The notes under the pieces: generated by a model | Database searches by the model: none | What the model was told of the DNA's origin: nothing | What the model saw: the letters and a program-made list of their open reading frames with translations, nothing else | Shown: piece after piece, positions 1-11,826 of the stretch | Numbering within the stretch: position 1 is the first letter of the stretch | Layout of the letters: every line of letters begins with the position of its first letter | Made by a program: the position numbers and the translations under genes | Origin: Reticulascus tulasneorum | Taxonomy: Eukaryota > Ascomycota > Sordariomycetes > Glomerellales > Reticulascaceae | Reading direction: 5' to 3' | DNA: 64,000 bases | Assembly (NCBI GenBank): GCA_001557505.1 | Contig: LSAX01000010.1 | Span: 558,001-622,000 of the forward strand

Positions 1-1557
1 CTCTATAAGTTTCTACTTTTAGATAGATAGTTAAATAGAAAAGACAAATTAAACGTTAAAATAATATCTATATTATTATGTTAATTATAAATAAGATAAT
101 TAGGTTAAACTACTATTATTAACATAATTTATTTATAACAACATAACCACGGAAATAACCAAGGTTTCCTTGTTCTATATTAATTATGATTTCAAATTAA
201 TAACTTACGGAGAACTAAGAGAAAGCCTTATAGTACCTAAAGTAACCATCTATATAAAAATATTATAATTATTATAATTATCCTTTTAAGAAGATCTAAA
301 ACTGATAATTATAAAGATATTAAAATATATTAATATTAAAAGGTTAAAAAGATTAACCTTTAAGGAAAGATATAACGTTTATCTTATATAATAAAATATT
401 AAAACCATTAGACTAAGTAATAAGCTAGATTATAAACTTATTAAATTATTTAAAATCAAAAAAAAAATTTCAAAAGTTAATTATAGATTGAAATTACCTA
501 ATATTATAAAGATATACCTAGTATTTTATATATTATTATTAAAACTAACATTAGACGATATAAAACCTTAGAATATTATCATAGTTAATATCGATAATTA
601 AGATTATAAAATAAAATAAATCTTAAATTTATAATATAATAACGAAGGTACTTTTAAATATCTTATTAAATAGAAAAATTATAGATATTTAGAAAATATA
701 TAAAAACTATCTAAGAATTTATAAAATTACTAAGATTTAGTATAATAATTTCATTTATAATACCTAGATTAACTAAAAGACCTAGATCTATAAAACTATT
801 ACTTAAACTAAAAATATCTTAATCTATATTACCTAATAAACCTAACAACTAAAAGGACGTTATATCATATTATTTAATAATATCTAACATAAGAAGTTAA
901 ACTAAGTTAGATAACCTAATAACATTAAGAATAATAATAAGACTATCTTTCTAATCTACCTTAGATAAACCCTAAGATATTTTAAATATAGTCTAATCAT
1001 AAAAAGAGGTTTTCATCTTTCGAATATAAGTAAGATAATTAACTATAATAAAAAGTTACGATTAAAGATTATTAAGTTAGACTTAAAGATCAGATAAAGC
1101 CCCTTCGGCCTCCTGTTTTTCAATATCTAATTTCTAATAACGATCAAATAGATAATTAACTATATAAAGATTAATAAAAAAAAAAACCTAAGAAAGAAAA
1201 ACCTAAGATATATACGAAAAAGAAACTAAGATTCTATTATAAACGTAACTACGCTATACATATTTAACATAACAAGACTTCTTTTTTATTATATAATATT
1301 AAAACCTTAAACCTCGTTTATAATAAAAAATATAAAATATATCTAGAAAATCGCTAAGGAGCAAAATAGACTTAAAGAAGAGTTAACGTTTACAAGCTTT
1401 ACGTAAAAAAGTTTTTAAAATATAGTTTAATATAATATTAATATATAATAAGAATAAATAAGAATATAGAACCTAACAAAAGACAAAATATAAGGATATA
1501 ACTTACTTATATAACTAATAAAGCCTTTAGGACGAAGACCTTAAAAGAGGGATATAA
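1..1557 (+). mobile_element. RIP-degraded 3' part of a Ty3/Gypsy (chromovirus-type) pol, + orientation
   Basis: Very AT-rich, TpA-rich DNA with no long open frame. Reading the + strand through stops gives the C-terminal part of a Ty3/Gypsy polyprotein. About 355-560 contains a SNKLDYK...FKI and KVNYRLKLPN-like block, the conserved stretch after the integrase core. About 590-720 gives a chromodomain-like block (YKIK-ILNL followed by a YLIK-KNYRYLENI pattern). The many TAA/TAG codons at Gln/Trp positions fit C-to-T mutation of CAA, CAG and TGG. A purine run (AAAAGAGGGA, about 1543-1552) sits just before the LTR, where a polypurine tract belongs. The 5' part of the element lies outside the window. 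Confidence 0.75.
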
Positions 1558-2169
1558 TGTTACGGCTATAATATATAACCTCTTTAGTAGGTAATTATAA
1601 ATGGTAGAATACGCTTACGTGATAATATCTAAGATTAAAGGTATATATATTATACTAAATATTACTAAATAAATATATAATATAATATTTAACCTACTTA
1701 TAACGAGGATAAGACGTTAATATGTAAAGATCGCCCGTAGACCTTCATTAACGATGTTATATTACTAACGAAAGGATGATAACGGTTAAAGGCTATTAGA
1801 AGAATAAGACCTATAAGTAAGTACGTAATAAGATAGATTATTTATTTATAAAGAGATTATAATAATCTTAAGATTATAATAATCTAAGACGTTATGGTGA
1901 TCTAAGGATTTTATATTTCTATATAAGAACAGTCTTTTCTATAATTAGATAGTTTTTAATTATATTTTAATAATCAATCTAAGTTTTTAGTTTTATTAAG
2001 CTTTAAACCTTGATTATTAATCTTATATAATATATTTTATAATATTAAGTTTAGTAAAAACCTTTTCTATAATATTATTTACTAATATTATCTAACTTAC
2101 TTAATAACATAAACCTTAATAAGTATTATTAAGATTAGTATTATAACTAGCCCTGACACGATCGTAACA
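1558..2169 (+). repeat. 3' long terminal repeat of the left Ty3/Gypsy element
   Basis: The 612-bp segment starts TGTTACG and ends CGTAACA, a perfect 7-bp terminal inverted repeat of the TG...CA type usual for LTRs. A purine-rich tract precedes it, and the pol tail of the same orientation lies upstream. It is AT-rich and mutated like the rest of the region. The second LTR copy is not in the window, so identity between LTRs could not be checked. Boundaries are inferred from the terminal repeats only. Confidence 0.6.
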
Positions 2170-2799
2170 GTTCTCTTAACTCTCTGGAAGAAGAATCTAA
2201 GAAGAGACGTGATAATAAAGCTTAATTTACGGGGATGTTAGATATTATACTTAGAGACGATTAAAACTAGGTAAGGTAAAATAAATATGTTTTACTATGA
2301 ACCCATTATAGCTAGCCTGATCAGGCCTAAACACGTGCTTACGTACATATTAATTATTAATCTTTTTTATATTTAGTTATTTTTATAGCTTTTATTAACA
2401 TATTCGGAGGTACGTTTATAAATATACTTCGTAATATCGTTAAATTCATATTATTAAGTTATCTTATAAAATCATAAGTTTATAAGTCTTTACTTTACGA
2501 AAGCCTCGATTATATTATTAGATCTATTTATCCTTGATTAGGGATAAAACACCTTCTACGTTTACGTAGCTATCTAGATAGCTAAGATATTACTATTTTA
2601 GTATATTATGTTAGGTTATATATATTAGAGTATTTAGTAGTTACGGTGGTGTGGCTATAAGACGACCTGGCCTAGGTTAATTTTATTATCTTTTTATTAA
2701 GTTTATCTTTATATCTAATTATTAAGCTTTTATTAATTAATAGATATTATCTTGGCCATCTATCTTTTCTAAAATCTTATTTTTAAAGTTTAATTTTAA
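2170..2799. other. AT-rich stretch between two retroelement remnants
   Basis: Mutated AT-rich DNA with no recognisable coding frame. It includes a less AT-rich patch around 2190-2350. It probably holds the unrecognised 3' end of the right-hand, minus-strand element. Confidence 0.4.
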
Positions 2800-4819
2800 T
2801 AGTTTTTATTAAGTAACATTTTGGTAAGTACCTATTATTAAGCTGGTTTTATATATTTAAAATATATAAATATCTAAAATGTTTTTTCTTAGCTTTTATA
2901 TTACTTCTTCCTTGTTATAATCTTACTAATAGATAAGGAATTTCTTATTTCTTGGTGGTTTTTTATATTATAAGATATTTTTTATTATATATATATCTTT
3001 TTTTATTTAAGATATTAACTATTAAGGAGTTGGTAGTTAACTTTCTTTTAGCTTATATAGTTTTAACGATGATATTAAGAATATTAGGTATATTTAGTAT
3101 TATTTTAAGAGATTTAGTTAATATATTAACTTTTTATTATCTATCTTTTTAAGGATAATAAATAGATTTAGGTATTTATCTAATAATTTCTTATTAGGTT
3201 ATTATTATTTAATATATTTTGTTAATAATATTATAAATTCTTTTATTTAAAAAGATATATATATTTTTTTTTAATTATAATATTTCTTATAAGACTGTTG
3301 GTTAGCTTTTAATACCTTAGTTAGCTAGGTATATAATTATCTTATACCTGTTGTTCTATCTTTGGTTAGTGGTATTTCTAAATCTGGTTTTCTCGTTTTA
3401 TTAAGAAGGTTAAAAGGTTTTCTTGGTTAGTAGTTTATTAATGCTTTAGCTAGTAAGGTCTTAGTTGCTAAATATTATAAACTATTATATATTTATTTTG
3501 CTATATCTAGTTTGTTAGCTTAGTTATCTTATTTTATTTTATAATAAGCTTATAAATAATATTTAAATAATTAATTTATCTTCTTTGTTTATCTATCTAT
3601 TTAGAAATAATATATTATATTTAATTTTCTCTTTATAGTTAGGTAATAATATAATATTATCTAGTATTTATTAGTTAATAATGACCTTTTATCAGATATA
3701 ATACCTTTTGAGAGCCTGAAAGGCCTTATGATATAATATAAAAATAGGTTCGTAAAGCTATTTGTTATTAATATATCTGTGGTAAGGATATATAAAATAT
3801 ACTTCGTTAGTTTATATATTACTACTAAAATAACGTTATAGTTAATATTAGTTTAGGTGGTAGATATTGGTAACCTGGTGATGAAATCTAGTGATATTTC
3901 CTCCCAAGGTTCTAAAAGTATCAGAAATAACGTTAGCTGGCTGTAGGGAAGATGGTGCCTTGGTTTTACCTTCTGGCAGGTGATATATGTTGCGATATAT
4001 CGTTTTACGTCTCTTGTTAACGAGTTCTAATAATAGCAATTAGCTAATCTCTTCTTTGTCTTTATAACCCCAAAGTGGCTGCTAGATGGTGTGTCGTGGA
4101 AAGCTGTTAGTAGTTCTATTGTTAGGTTATTATTGGATAATATGTATACTGCGTCGTTGATCTGTAGTAGGCCCTGGTTATCAACTTCCTACGTTAGCTT
4201 TACTGCTGTCCTGCTGGTCCTCTGCTTCTACTTCTCCTCGAGGATAAAGCTGTCTCTTTGTTGCGCCTCTTGGATGGTGTTGGTCAGGGTTAGCAGCAAG
4301 TCTTCTGGGATATCATAAACCGGCTTCTCCCTTCGTAGGATCGTTGCTAGGTAACTGCGCTTCTTCTACATCTTATCTTCGTTTAGACGTTGTTGGATAC
4401 GCTCGTCTATTTCTTCCTCTGTTAGTCTTGTCAGCTCTATCGGGATATCCGGCTCATATGTTGAGGGTGGTATGTTCCCGTGGCCTAGTAGCTGGGAAAA
4501 TGGTGTTCCGCCTGTTGCCTCCATGGTACCCCTCCGGTCTATACTCCTTTTGAAGGCAGAGAGATAAACTTGTCAGGGCCAACGCCCACAGGAGTTATAG
4601 TATAGAGTGAAGGGGCACGCGGCTTGGTCACTGTAGGCCTCTTGCTAGGTAGGTGTATATAGATGACGGTTTTTATCTCTGAACCTCCTAGGTCTACCTC
4701 GGGGCCCTCCTGCTCTATATAGCTTTGACCTTCGTGGTTCCTCTCAGTGGTAGGTAGCAGGGGCCCCCCTGGTTCATTACCTCGCCTCTTCCCCTAGGGT
4801 CCCGACTGCTCGTGACACA
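2800..4819 (-). mobile_element. Degraded and internally deleted Ty3/Gypsy element, integrase region, - orientation
   Basis: On the minus strand, about 4210-3840 reads as the integrase zinc-binding region (HDTPSSSHFG, then RYIATYITCQK-like and a YSQLT...EPWEEISLDFITRLP-like block). About 3840-3600 reads as the integrase core (YNVILVVIYKLTKY; GIISDKRSLLTNKY, with the catalytic Asp). About 3150-3060 gives the post-core IPNILNI block. About 4521-4040 is only lightly mutated, while sequence below 3840 is heavily AT-shifted. An open start near 4521 runs within about 100 codons into the pre-integrase spacer, with no protease, reverse transcriptase or RNase H between, so the element is deleted internally. 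A TGTGTCACG end at 4819 on the minus strand may be the 5' LTR edge; this is weak. Confidence 0.65.
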
Positions 4820-4900
4820 CCGCCTTTGAGTGGACAAATTGCAGACACACCTCGTCTACCTTATGTCGATTGATAGCTCTTCCTATTACATCTTACAAAA

Positions 4901-5491
4901 TCAGTCACTCAACCTTACCAATGACCGCGCCAAGTTTCTCCTCGCTGCGTCCTCGAACTTCGTTTGAAACAAATGGGAGAAGAAGATCTGCGGCCTCTCC
5001 ATGAATGACGTTAACACAGCCGCGCGGCCCTTCCTCCACTGCTCATCATCAGCCCACCCATACTCCAGTCTCACCGCGGCCTCGTACTCGTCAAACCGCT
5101 CATCATCAGCACCGAGAATGCTCAAATCCATATCTAGGAACATCTGACAGTCCGCGAGGGCGCCCGGCTCCGCAATTTCTGGTACGGAATGCGTGGCCGT
5201 CGCCTCAATCATGAGTTCGATGCGCTTCAGCCGCTCTGGCTCTATGGATCCCGTTAGACTGTGTACTGCTAGCTCAGCACTCTTGAGTTCGTTGTCTTTA
5301 GCATGAGTGTCATAGATGGCGTCGTGAAACCAGATTGCAGCCTCGATGGCCACAGGGTCGGAGAATGATTTCCTGTGCTGCGCGAGCAAGGCGAGAAGCG
5401 CATCAACGTGGCTCAGGCCGTGGTACGCTCTGTCTGGGGCGTTATAGAGTTTGATTAGGCTTTGCCTGAGGGTCGGGGTGATAAGGGTCAT
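4901..5491 (-). CDS. HD-domain predicted metal-dependent hydrolase
   Basis: Single-exon protein of 196 residues from the ATG at 5491; the frame stays open upstream to 5620, but the family starts near this Met. It matches the small HD-superfamily hydrolases of the COG4339 type. A YHGLSHVDAL segment near the N-terminus supplies His ligands. WFHDAIYD carries the HD pair, followed by the usual DNE-SAELA helix. The family is known as probable metal-dependent phosphohydrolases; substrate unknown. No signal peptide, so likely cytosolic. It ends about 80 bp from the transposon relic, so it is the first intact gene next to RIP-affected DNA; its own coding sequence looks unmutated. Family assignment is confident, function is not. 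Confidence 0.8.
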   Translation of the reverse strand: MTLITPTLRQSLIKLYNAPDRAYHGLSHVDALLALLAQHRKSFSDPVAIEAAIWFHDAIYDTHAKDNELKSAELAVHSLTGSIEPERLKRIELMIEATATHSVPEIAEPGALADCQMFLDMDLSILGADDERFDEYEAAVRLEYGWADDEQWRKGRAAVLTSFMERPQIFFSHLFQTKFEDAARRNLARSLVRLSD

Positions 5492-6349
5492 TGTGCGCTG
5501 AAGGAGGGTTTGTTGGCAGAAAACACCTAGGTCCTGTTGATGCACAGTATACTGGAGCACGCATGTGACAGAGAGGAGGTCCAGCTTCGCAGGGAAAGAG
5601 CTGATGTGGTACCTTATCACGTGATTCCGCTGGTAACAGGCTAACCCTGCTAGAATCTACCGCAGGGCACTTCGACTTCGAGGCCGCATTACTAGTGAGT
5701 CAAATTGGAAGTTGATACATTTAGCCATGTTGAGCGGTTTTCCGATTAAATTCATTCCAAACATACTATTTAATACTTTGAAAATATCTATCCAGCGATA
5801 AAGACGAGTTGCTTATTGATTATGTGCTTCTAGCGATTTGTCGTCGTTGACGACACAAAGAGACTTGCATAGCGAAGAAGAAATTCCGAGATTGGTAGAT
5901 CGTAATCAGAAATTTACGGCCACCTGCGGAAATAATTAAGTTTGCAATATAAACACTAAGGTGAGCGTATTGGAGCAAAGTGGAGCGGAGTGCCAGGGCT
6001 GGAAACCTCAAGATGGTGCAGATATTGGTTGAGAGACCGGCTGTTGTGCCTGGCATGGTCGACGAGGAACACTATTCAATTTGTCTCACCCATGACCGAA
6101 GGAATCACCATGACACTAGATCATATTCTAACATACAGCGTGATGGTGGCGTTCCGAAGTGGTTATGTGGTTTATTGCGGCGAGTGGTGTGGTCACGGGG
6201 GGGGGGCCTGGCCTGGCGACCGCATGACCGAAAACCACACTTCCACCTACACGCAGAACGCTGCTATAATATAATCAGCTCGCGATATTCTTTTCAATTT
6301 CAACGCTTTATCAATTTCTGCAAGTTCGCGGGCAAATTTTCTTTTCAAA
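5492..6349. other. Intergenic, no gene recognised
   Basis: Separates the divergent HD hydrolase and PQ-loop genes and should hold both promoters. Short open frames at 5980-6384 look like chance. A G9 run occurs near 6199. Confidence 0.5.
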
Positions 6350-7472
6350 ATGGATTTGCCATCGAGTATGGACGGCCATATTAGACAACTAAGCACGTTC
6401 GTAACTCTTCATAATTCCCGAAAGCACCGAGTAGCTGACCATGAAAAAGAATCCTGCTTATCTCGACCACTTTATCTTACTTCCCTCAGTCTCACCGCAT
6501 TAGAACCCATGGGCATACGAGTGGAATATCGCTATGGTATCTTGTCTTAATCGCGATCGCCTTCACAGAGCACTTTGCTGTTTTCCTCAACCTCTTTGTA
6601 ACCGTGCCGGCCGGTGAAAACGGTGTACCGGACACCGTTCTGCAAAATCCACCTTCGCTGGGGGACTGGCTTAACCTGGTCCAGCTTGGCGTCCTGTGGG
6701 CCGGATCATCAGGCTTGTATTGCCCCAGATCGCCTAGATAGATGCCTCCAGATTAGACTAATCAGCGTCAAGGCTCTTATTATCGGTCCGATACAACCCG
6801 CCAGCCCCGGTCACAAAAGGTCTGGTACTTATTATTTACACAGCATGGTTTTCCATATCACTTGGAGCCGTTGGTTTCGAGATGTTCATCTACCACACGA
6901 GCAGGCCAGAACTACGGAAGTGCTTCCTCGAGATCTTCCTGGATTGGCATACGAGTGTTCTGAACCCGGCTGCGACAATGGGTATAGCGCTTTCCGTGAT
7001 ACCTCAGGTATCCAGAATGTTGTGGTATAGGTCTCGTGGGTCGCTTAGTCTCCCTACACTGTGTTCGCAGACCTTATCTTTCCTGGCCCTTTCAAGCTCC
7101 TGGAAAAAGCGTATCTACGTCCCGGATGACGAATTGCCAGATGATCCACACTCTCGGATTACGCTTTGGTTCAACAACGGTGGTTGGGCGGTTATTGGTA
7201 GCGCTACATATTCAGCGGTGCAAGGTGTAGTCCTTCTTTTAGCGGTGCTCGTTATCTGTGGTTTGGAGCCGCGAAGTGCGGCGAAGTCTAAAGCTAAACC
7301 GAAGCCGAAACCAAAACCCAAGCCAAAGCCACGGATCAAAGCGAAAACGAAAGGGAAAGGGACGCTGAGGCTATGGCCCCAGCGGAAAGCGAAGGCGAAG
7401 CCTACAGAGAGAAGCCCGCTGTTACCGCAATTTGTGTCTCTGCATGAGGCTGGGCCGAAGAAGAAGAAGTAG
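6350..7472 (+). CDS. PQ-loop family multi-pass membrane protein with Lys/Pro-repeat tail
   Basis: Three exons: 6350-6396, 6450-6716, 6773-7472 (337 residues). Two introns of 53 and 56 nt keep phase 2; the second has an ACTAATC branch site 13 nt before its acceptor. The first donor (GTTCGT) is unusual, so exon 1 is the least certain part. Two PQ-loop motifs are visible: SYFPQSHRI...TSGISLW near residue 25, and SVIPQVSRM...RGSLSLP near residue 165. Each sits in a pair of membrane segments; there are about six or seven in all. The family includes lysosomal/vacuolar amino-acid exporters and related fungal proteins, so a vacuolar or endomembrane transporter is likely. The C-terminal about 70 residues are basic, with a KPKPKPKP run. 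Confidence 0.75.
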
Positions 7473-8210
7473 GAATCATGGCAAACAATTGACGCAATTG
7501 CACTACTATTAACCCTCCTGGGAATGCACTCGGTTTTGGGTGGCGGGGATCTAAGCTGCAATTCTGATGGAATGGAGCATAGGCGCGGAGATCAGCTCTG
7601 CAATGAACACTAAACATTTGGCACGCCCCAGTCTCGTGCGCGAGTATTGTTTGGGCTTTAGCTGTGCTATTATAGTATGGACCTAGTCATCATTTTATTA
7701 TCCAAGGATGTGTTGTTTTGGAAACATCTTTCATAGCCTCTACATGTACATCGATTATTAAGATACCGTTCCCTATGAATCAAGCTGGCTCATGCACATT
7801 CGGGTTGAACCGATGGCTACCTTTGGTGCGATGGCTAAGCCTTTCTCTTGCTACATTGCACGTATTCGGTGCCAGGGCTCGTTACCTTCTGCGGGCCGAA
7901 CCGACCCATCGAGACCGGGAGCTGGTAATTCGACTTGCCTGAGTTCTTGGCCGCCACCAGCCAGTAGAAATATCATGCTACCATGTAGCTGATCACTCAA
8001 GTCGGAATATGGTTAACGCACTTCCCGCAGGGTGCTATCAGCCGCACGAGGCTGTCATGAATAATCCCGCACACCGACCTGGTTGATATCTTCGCTTGAC
8101 AATAGCAAGTCTTTGAAAATCTAGTGGATTTAGAAATCACTACCTGTTCTCTCTTTCGCAGATCGCTGTAGTTCCGTTTTCATACATATCAACCCGGATC
8201 CTTAGCCACG
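7473..8210. other. Intergenic, promoter side of the HET gene
   Basis: No coding frame or RNA gene recognised. Small frames at 7718-7992 overlap each other and lack any family signal. Confidence 0.5.
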
Positions 8211-10193
8211 ATGGCTGACCTGGAGTTCTACAGCACCTATTGCCCTCTGCCGTCCGCCAAGACTCACATACGCCTGCTCGAATTGTACCCTGCGCCTGAT
8301 TTTTCCGACGCTCTTCAATGTGCCTTACACGTCTACCCGGTCGCCCAGATACCTCCATACGAAGCCCTCTCCTACAACTGGGGTTCTAATATGAAGACGA
8401 GCAAGATGCGTTTCCTAGCAGATCAAACTGTGTTGGTCACACGCTCTCTAGAAGTCTGCTTGAGACACCTCCGCTATCAATCAAAGAGTCGGCATCTATG
8501 GGTTGACCAGATATGCATAAATCAGGACGACAGAATCGAAAAGTCACATCAATTGCCGCTGATGGGCGCAATATATAGCAATGCGCCCCGGGTAGTTGCA
8601 TGGCTAGGAGAGGCGACGCATCAGTCCGACCAGCTGCTGGACCGCTTTGAGTTATCTGGTAAGGAGCTTGTCGACTGGGGAGTTCGGGATTTCGCCGCTA
8701 AAGGGATGATCCGCGAGTTCGTGGCCCTATGTCATGGTAAGGATGAGACGAATCCTCGGGGGCCGTCTCTCCACGCAATAATTCGGACAGCTTGGAATCG
8801 TTTTCAGGGTTTACTAGAGGAGTGTATAAAGTTCCTTGGGAGACCGTGGTTCAAGCGGATATGGATCATACAGGAGTTCGCCCTCGGTCCACAGATCATG
8901 ATGCGATGCGGGACGAAGACAATCCAGGCTGAGCTGGTAGCTTGGACCACGACACTGCTTATAAACTCTTGCAAGGAACTTTTTGGGCGCGTTTCTTTTA
9001 ATGAGCTTCTCGAGAAAGTCAGCCCGAAATTTTTTAAACTCCAAGAAGAAAGCGCTCACTTCATGTCGCTGTTGTCATGTCGTCGACAGGTCCAGCCGTC
9101 CGGCTCCTCGGGGAGCGTAGGGAAGAGAATGACGCTGTACGAGAATTTGAAGATCTTGAATCTGAATTCCACAGCGTTGGCGAGTGATGACCGCGATAAA
9201 ATATTTGGCATTCTTGCGCTTTGCCGTGACACCAACGACCTCCAAATTACCCCCAACTACGACGCCTCGCCAGAGAAGGTTTACACAAGAGCCGCTAAGG
9301 CGATAGCTAAAAGCGGGTCGATTGAGTTTCTGAATCTCTGCCGCTATGTGAGCGGCGAGCACGCATCCGCAGGTCTTCCGTCGTGGGTGCCTGACTGGCG
9401 AAAGAAGTTGCAGCGGTCATTTTGTGAAATAACACATCCTGACCTGAAGCCTGCTCATTTCGCCGCCGGAGGACCTCGTGGAACTCGACCAATCGTCGGT
9501 ACCTCAGTTGAGGACATGTTACGTATTAAAGGCTGCGTGGTGGGCAAGATTGAAAATGTCGGACGGCCGTGGCTGGGTAGCAATGAATATCAAGCCATGC
9601 AGTCATACTTGGCAGACGTCAGAAACATATGTTCGCAAGCGATGACAAAGCACAAGGAGCTTAATCTGCCGCTTTCCGCAAAGAAGCTTAGGGAGGCGGA
9701 ATGGAGGGTGCCTTGTGGAGACCTCATAGCGTTTTCGCTGTCGGGAGGCAGCGACGTGCGCGCAACAGCAGAAGTAGAAGATGTCTACAGAGCCACGATT
9801 GCCAACATACGTTTGCAATTGCGCAAGACTACGTTCGAAGAGTCATGGTGGTTCCGTCTCCGTAGCCTACTGACCAGTGACAGAGAACTGGCGACAATGA
9901 AGATGGATGAAGAGCTGGTGGCATCCAAGATCAACCTTATCGGGAATTATCAATGGCGGATGGAAGAGATGCGGGATATGCGACCATTTCTGACCACCGT
10001 GGGGCATGTTGGCATGGCGCCGTCGTCAGCGGAAGCTGGAGATTTAGTCGTCACTATCGTTGGGTTGACTACGCCTTTTGTCCTACGGGCAGTCGAGAAG
10101 AACTATCAGCTTCTCGGAGAGGCTTATTGCTACCTTGCCATGGATGGAGAGATGAACGCTGAGGAAGCCATGGCTGATTTCGATCTAATTTAG
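8211..10193 (+). CDS. Heterokaryon incompatibility (HET) domain protein
   Basis: Intronless, 660 residues. The HET domain fills about residues 47-225. Its hallmark blocks are visible: PPYEALSYNWG at 49-58, LWVDQICINQDD at 96-107, and the MGAIYSNAPRVVAWLGE segment near 118-134. The C-terminal two thirds has no domain I recognise, as is usual for HET proteins outside the HET-E/NLR type. HET proteins trigger growth arrest or death when incompatible hyphae fuse; most family members are untested paralogues, so a role in non-self recognition is inference. It lies about 3.4 kb from the retroelement relic, an environment where HET genes are common. Confidence 0.93.
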   Translation: MADLEFYSTYCPLPSAKTHIRLLELYPAPDFSDALQCALHVYPVAQIPPYEALSYNWGSNMKTSKMRFLADQTVLVTRSLEVCLRHLRYQSKSRHLWVDQICINQDDRIEKSHQLPLMGAIYSNAPRVVAWLGEATHQSDQLLDRFELSGKELVDWGVRDFAAKGMIREFVALCHGKDETNPRGPSLHAIIRTAWNRFQGLLEECIKFLGRPWFKRIWIIQEFALGPQIMMRCGTKTIQAELVAWTTTLLINSCKELFGRVSFNELLEKVSPKFFKLQEESAHFMSLLSCRRQVQPSGSSGSVGKRMTLYENLKILNLNSTALASDDRDKIFGILALCRDTNDLQITPNYDASPEKVYTRAAKAIAKSGSIEFLNLCRYVSGEHASAGLPSWVPDWRKKLQRSFCEITHPDLKPAHFAAGGPRGTRPIVGTSVEDMLRIKGCVVGKIENVGRPWLGSNEYQAMQSYLADVRNICSQAMTKHKELNLPLSAKKLREAEWRVPCGDLIAFSLSGGSDVRATAEVEDVYRATIANIRLQLRKTTFEESWWFRLRSLLTSDRELATMKMDEELVASKINLIGNYQWRMEEMRDMRPFLTTVGHVGMAPSSAEAGDLVVTIVGLTTPFVLRAVEKNYQLLGEAYCYLAMDGEMNAEEAMADFDLI

Positions 10194-11826
10194 CATCTGG
10201 ATTTAGATACCCAGCAATCAATTCCATGGCCATGAAAGTTGCAGAGGTCGCCCGACTTGTAAAATACGCCGTGCCCTTTTGCATGGTCAACGGGCTGCCC
10301 CTCTCGGTAGCAGGGTGAGTGTTGACATCAAACGGGGTACAGATATGCCCCAGTTTCCGAGGATTACACAATCTTAAAAGTTTGTATGCAAATAACGCCT
10401 TCGTATCACAGGGCTGTTTGGATGATAGCTCATTCATTTTCTTCTCTCGCTCAAATTGGCTTGACAATTTATGACTGCCCCTGCTGGCACCAAGGCTGTA
10501 GATCGCTGCCAGGTTCTGAACCAAGCTTACTGTGCTTTTGATATTATCGCATTGCTCTGGCAAACAGGTATTGAACAACAGAGGTGGAGGAAGGCGGCGG
10601 GAGAGGACGCGAAGTTAAGACGAATGAGCTGGATCCGGTTGTAACTCGAAGCGTTGCAGCCTTGTTTACTTGTATATACTAGACCTGACGGAGGGCCACT
10701 TTTCGATGGGGGAGAGGGCAAGCATCACAGGCACCCACAAGCCTGTTAATAGTAAAGGTAAAATCATATTTCCTCCTCATCATCCACCTCGGAACTGCAC
10801 ACGTGATAAACACTTCGTCTCACTCCAACTACCCCAATAGCCAGGATAAAAAGTCTCTCACCATCTTCTTATTCCTATCAGGGAGAGATAGCCCAAGGTA
10901 GTGCCGTAAGAGCACAAGAGTTGGTCTATGGAATTTCATCTGGTACGGCTTATCTTATCGACAAGCTTCGTATATTAAATCCTATTGTCCTTGCCGGCAG
11001 CAGACCACTAGACGGCTTCGGCAAATCTATACTTTCATCTGGCGACAACAGCCCAAATCTATTTACAGGCCTTCTCTAGTCTCTAGTTCACAGTCGACGT
11101 GGGCTCTTATGGTGTAACGACACCGTCCCACCAACTTTAATGTACACACTCTTCCACTTAAATATATACTGTAGTCGGCTTCGGATCTGGCCTACACCTT
11201 TACCAACTGTCTGCCCATTGATGAGAGACTTATGTCAAGGCCACAATAGCGTAACCACCTTCAGATTGGTAACTAAAGACAAATGACAGGAGTACCCAAA
11301 CTTGGGACCTAATCGGTACTAGATTATGGAATAATCTTGTAGGGGTGACGCTGAAAAAAGTAAATCGTCCAGGTAGGCTCAGCCCTGCTCTGATTAGCTT
11401 AGTCAGTGCTCAGCGGTGCTCACCTTAAGGCGCCACCAGCTCTGCTCCCGGAACGAAAATGGCCTTTGGCAGCTCGTATTTTCCGGCTTCTGTATAATAG
11501 AATTGTAGCCTGGTAGTGTATGTGCCTGAAATTGGGTCAACAAATATCCCAGCGTGTTTTCTTTGACCTTCCTCATTTAATAATAGGCAAGTTTAGCCGG
11601 ATGGCCAAAAACGAAAGCTCCAGATTGCTAACGCAATCCGTGTGTGATGCATATTCCTCTTGTTATGAGGATTTGAATGCTGGGGTGCCTAGTAGGCCTG
11701 TGAGTACTTCCTTGCAGGGTCTGCGTGAATGAGAGCCGCCGCTGCCTGCCATCTGTTGCCTAAAACACGGTAAGTGCTCGTCACCAACAATATAAATACC
11801 CAAGTTGTTGACAGGACGCGCCCATC
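10194..11826. other. 1.6-kb intergenic region, nothing recognised
   Basis: A 169-codon minus frame at 10069-10578 overlaps the HET gene end and has no family features; I treat it as chance. No repeats or RNA genes seen. Confidence 0.5.

Noticed and set aside
2952..3152. 66-codon hydrophobic plus-strand frame
   Set aside because: Arises from T-rich RIP-mutated DNA antisense to retroelement pol sequence.
4561..4819. Complete 5' LTR of the minus-strand element
   Set aside because: Only a TGTGTCACG-type edge is visible; no matching inverted end or second copy found, so not listed as a separate LTR.
10069..10578. 169-codon minus-strand frame at the HET gene 3' end
   Set aside because: Overlaps the HET coding region, no domain, no splice partners, composition unlike neighbouring proteins.
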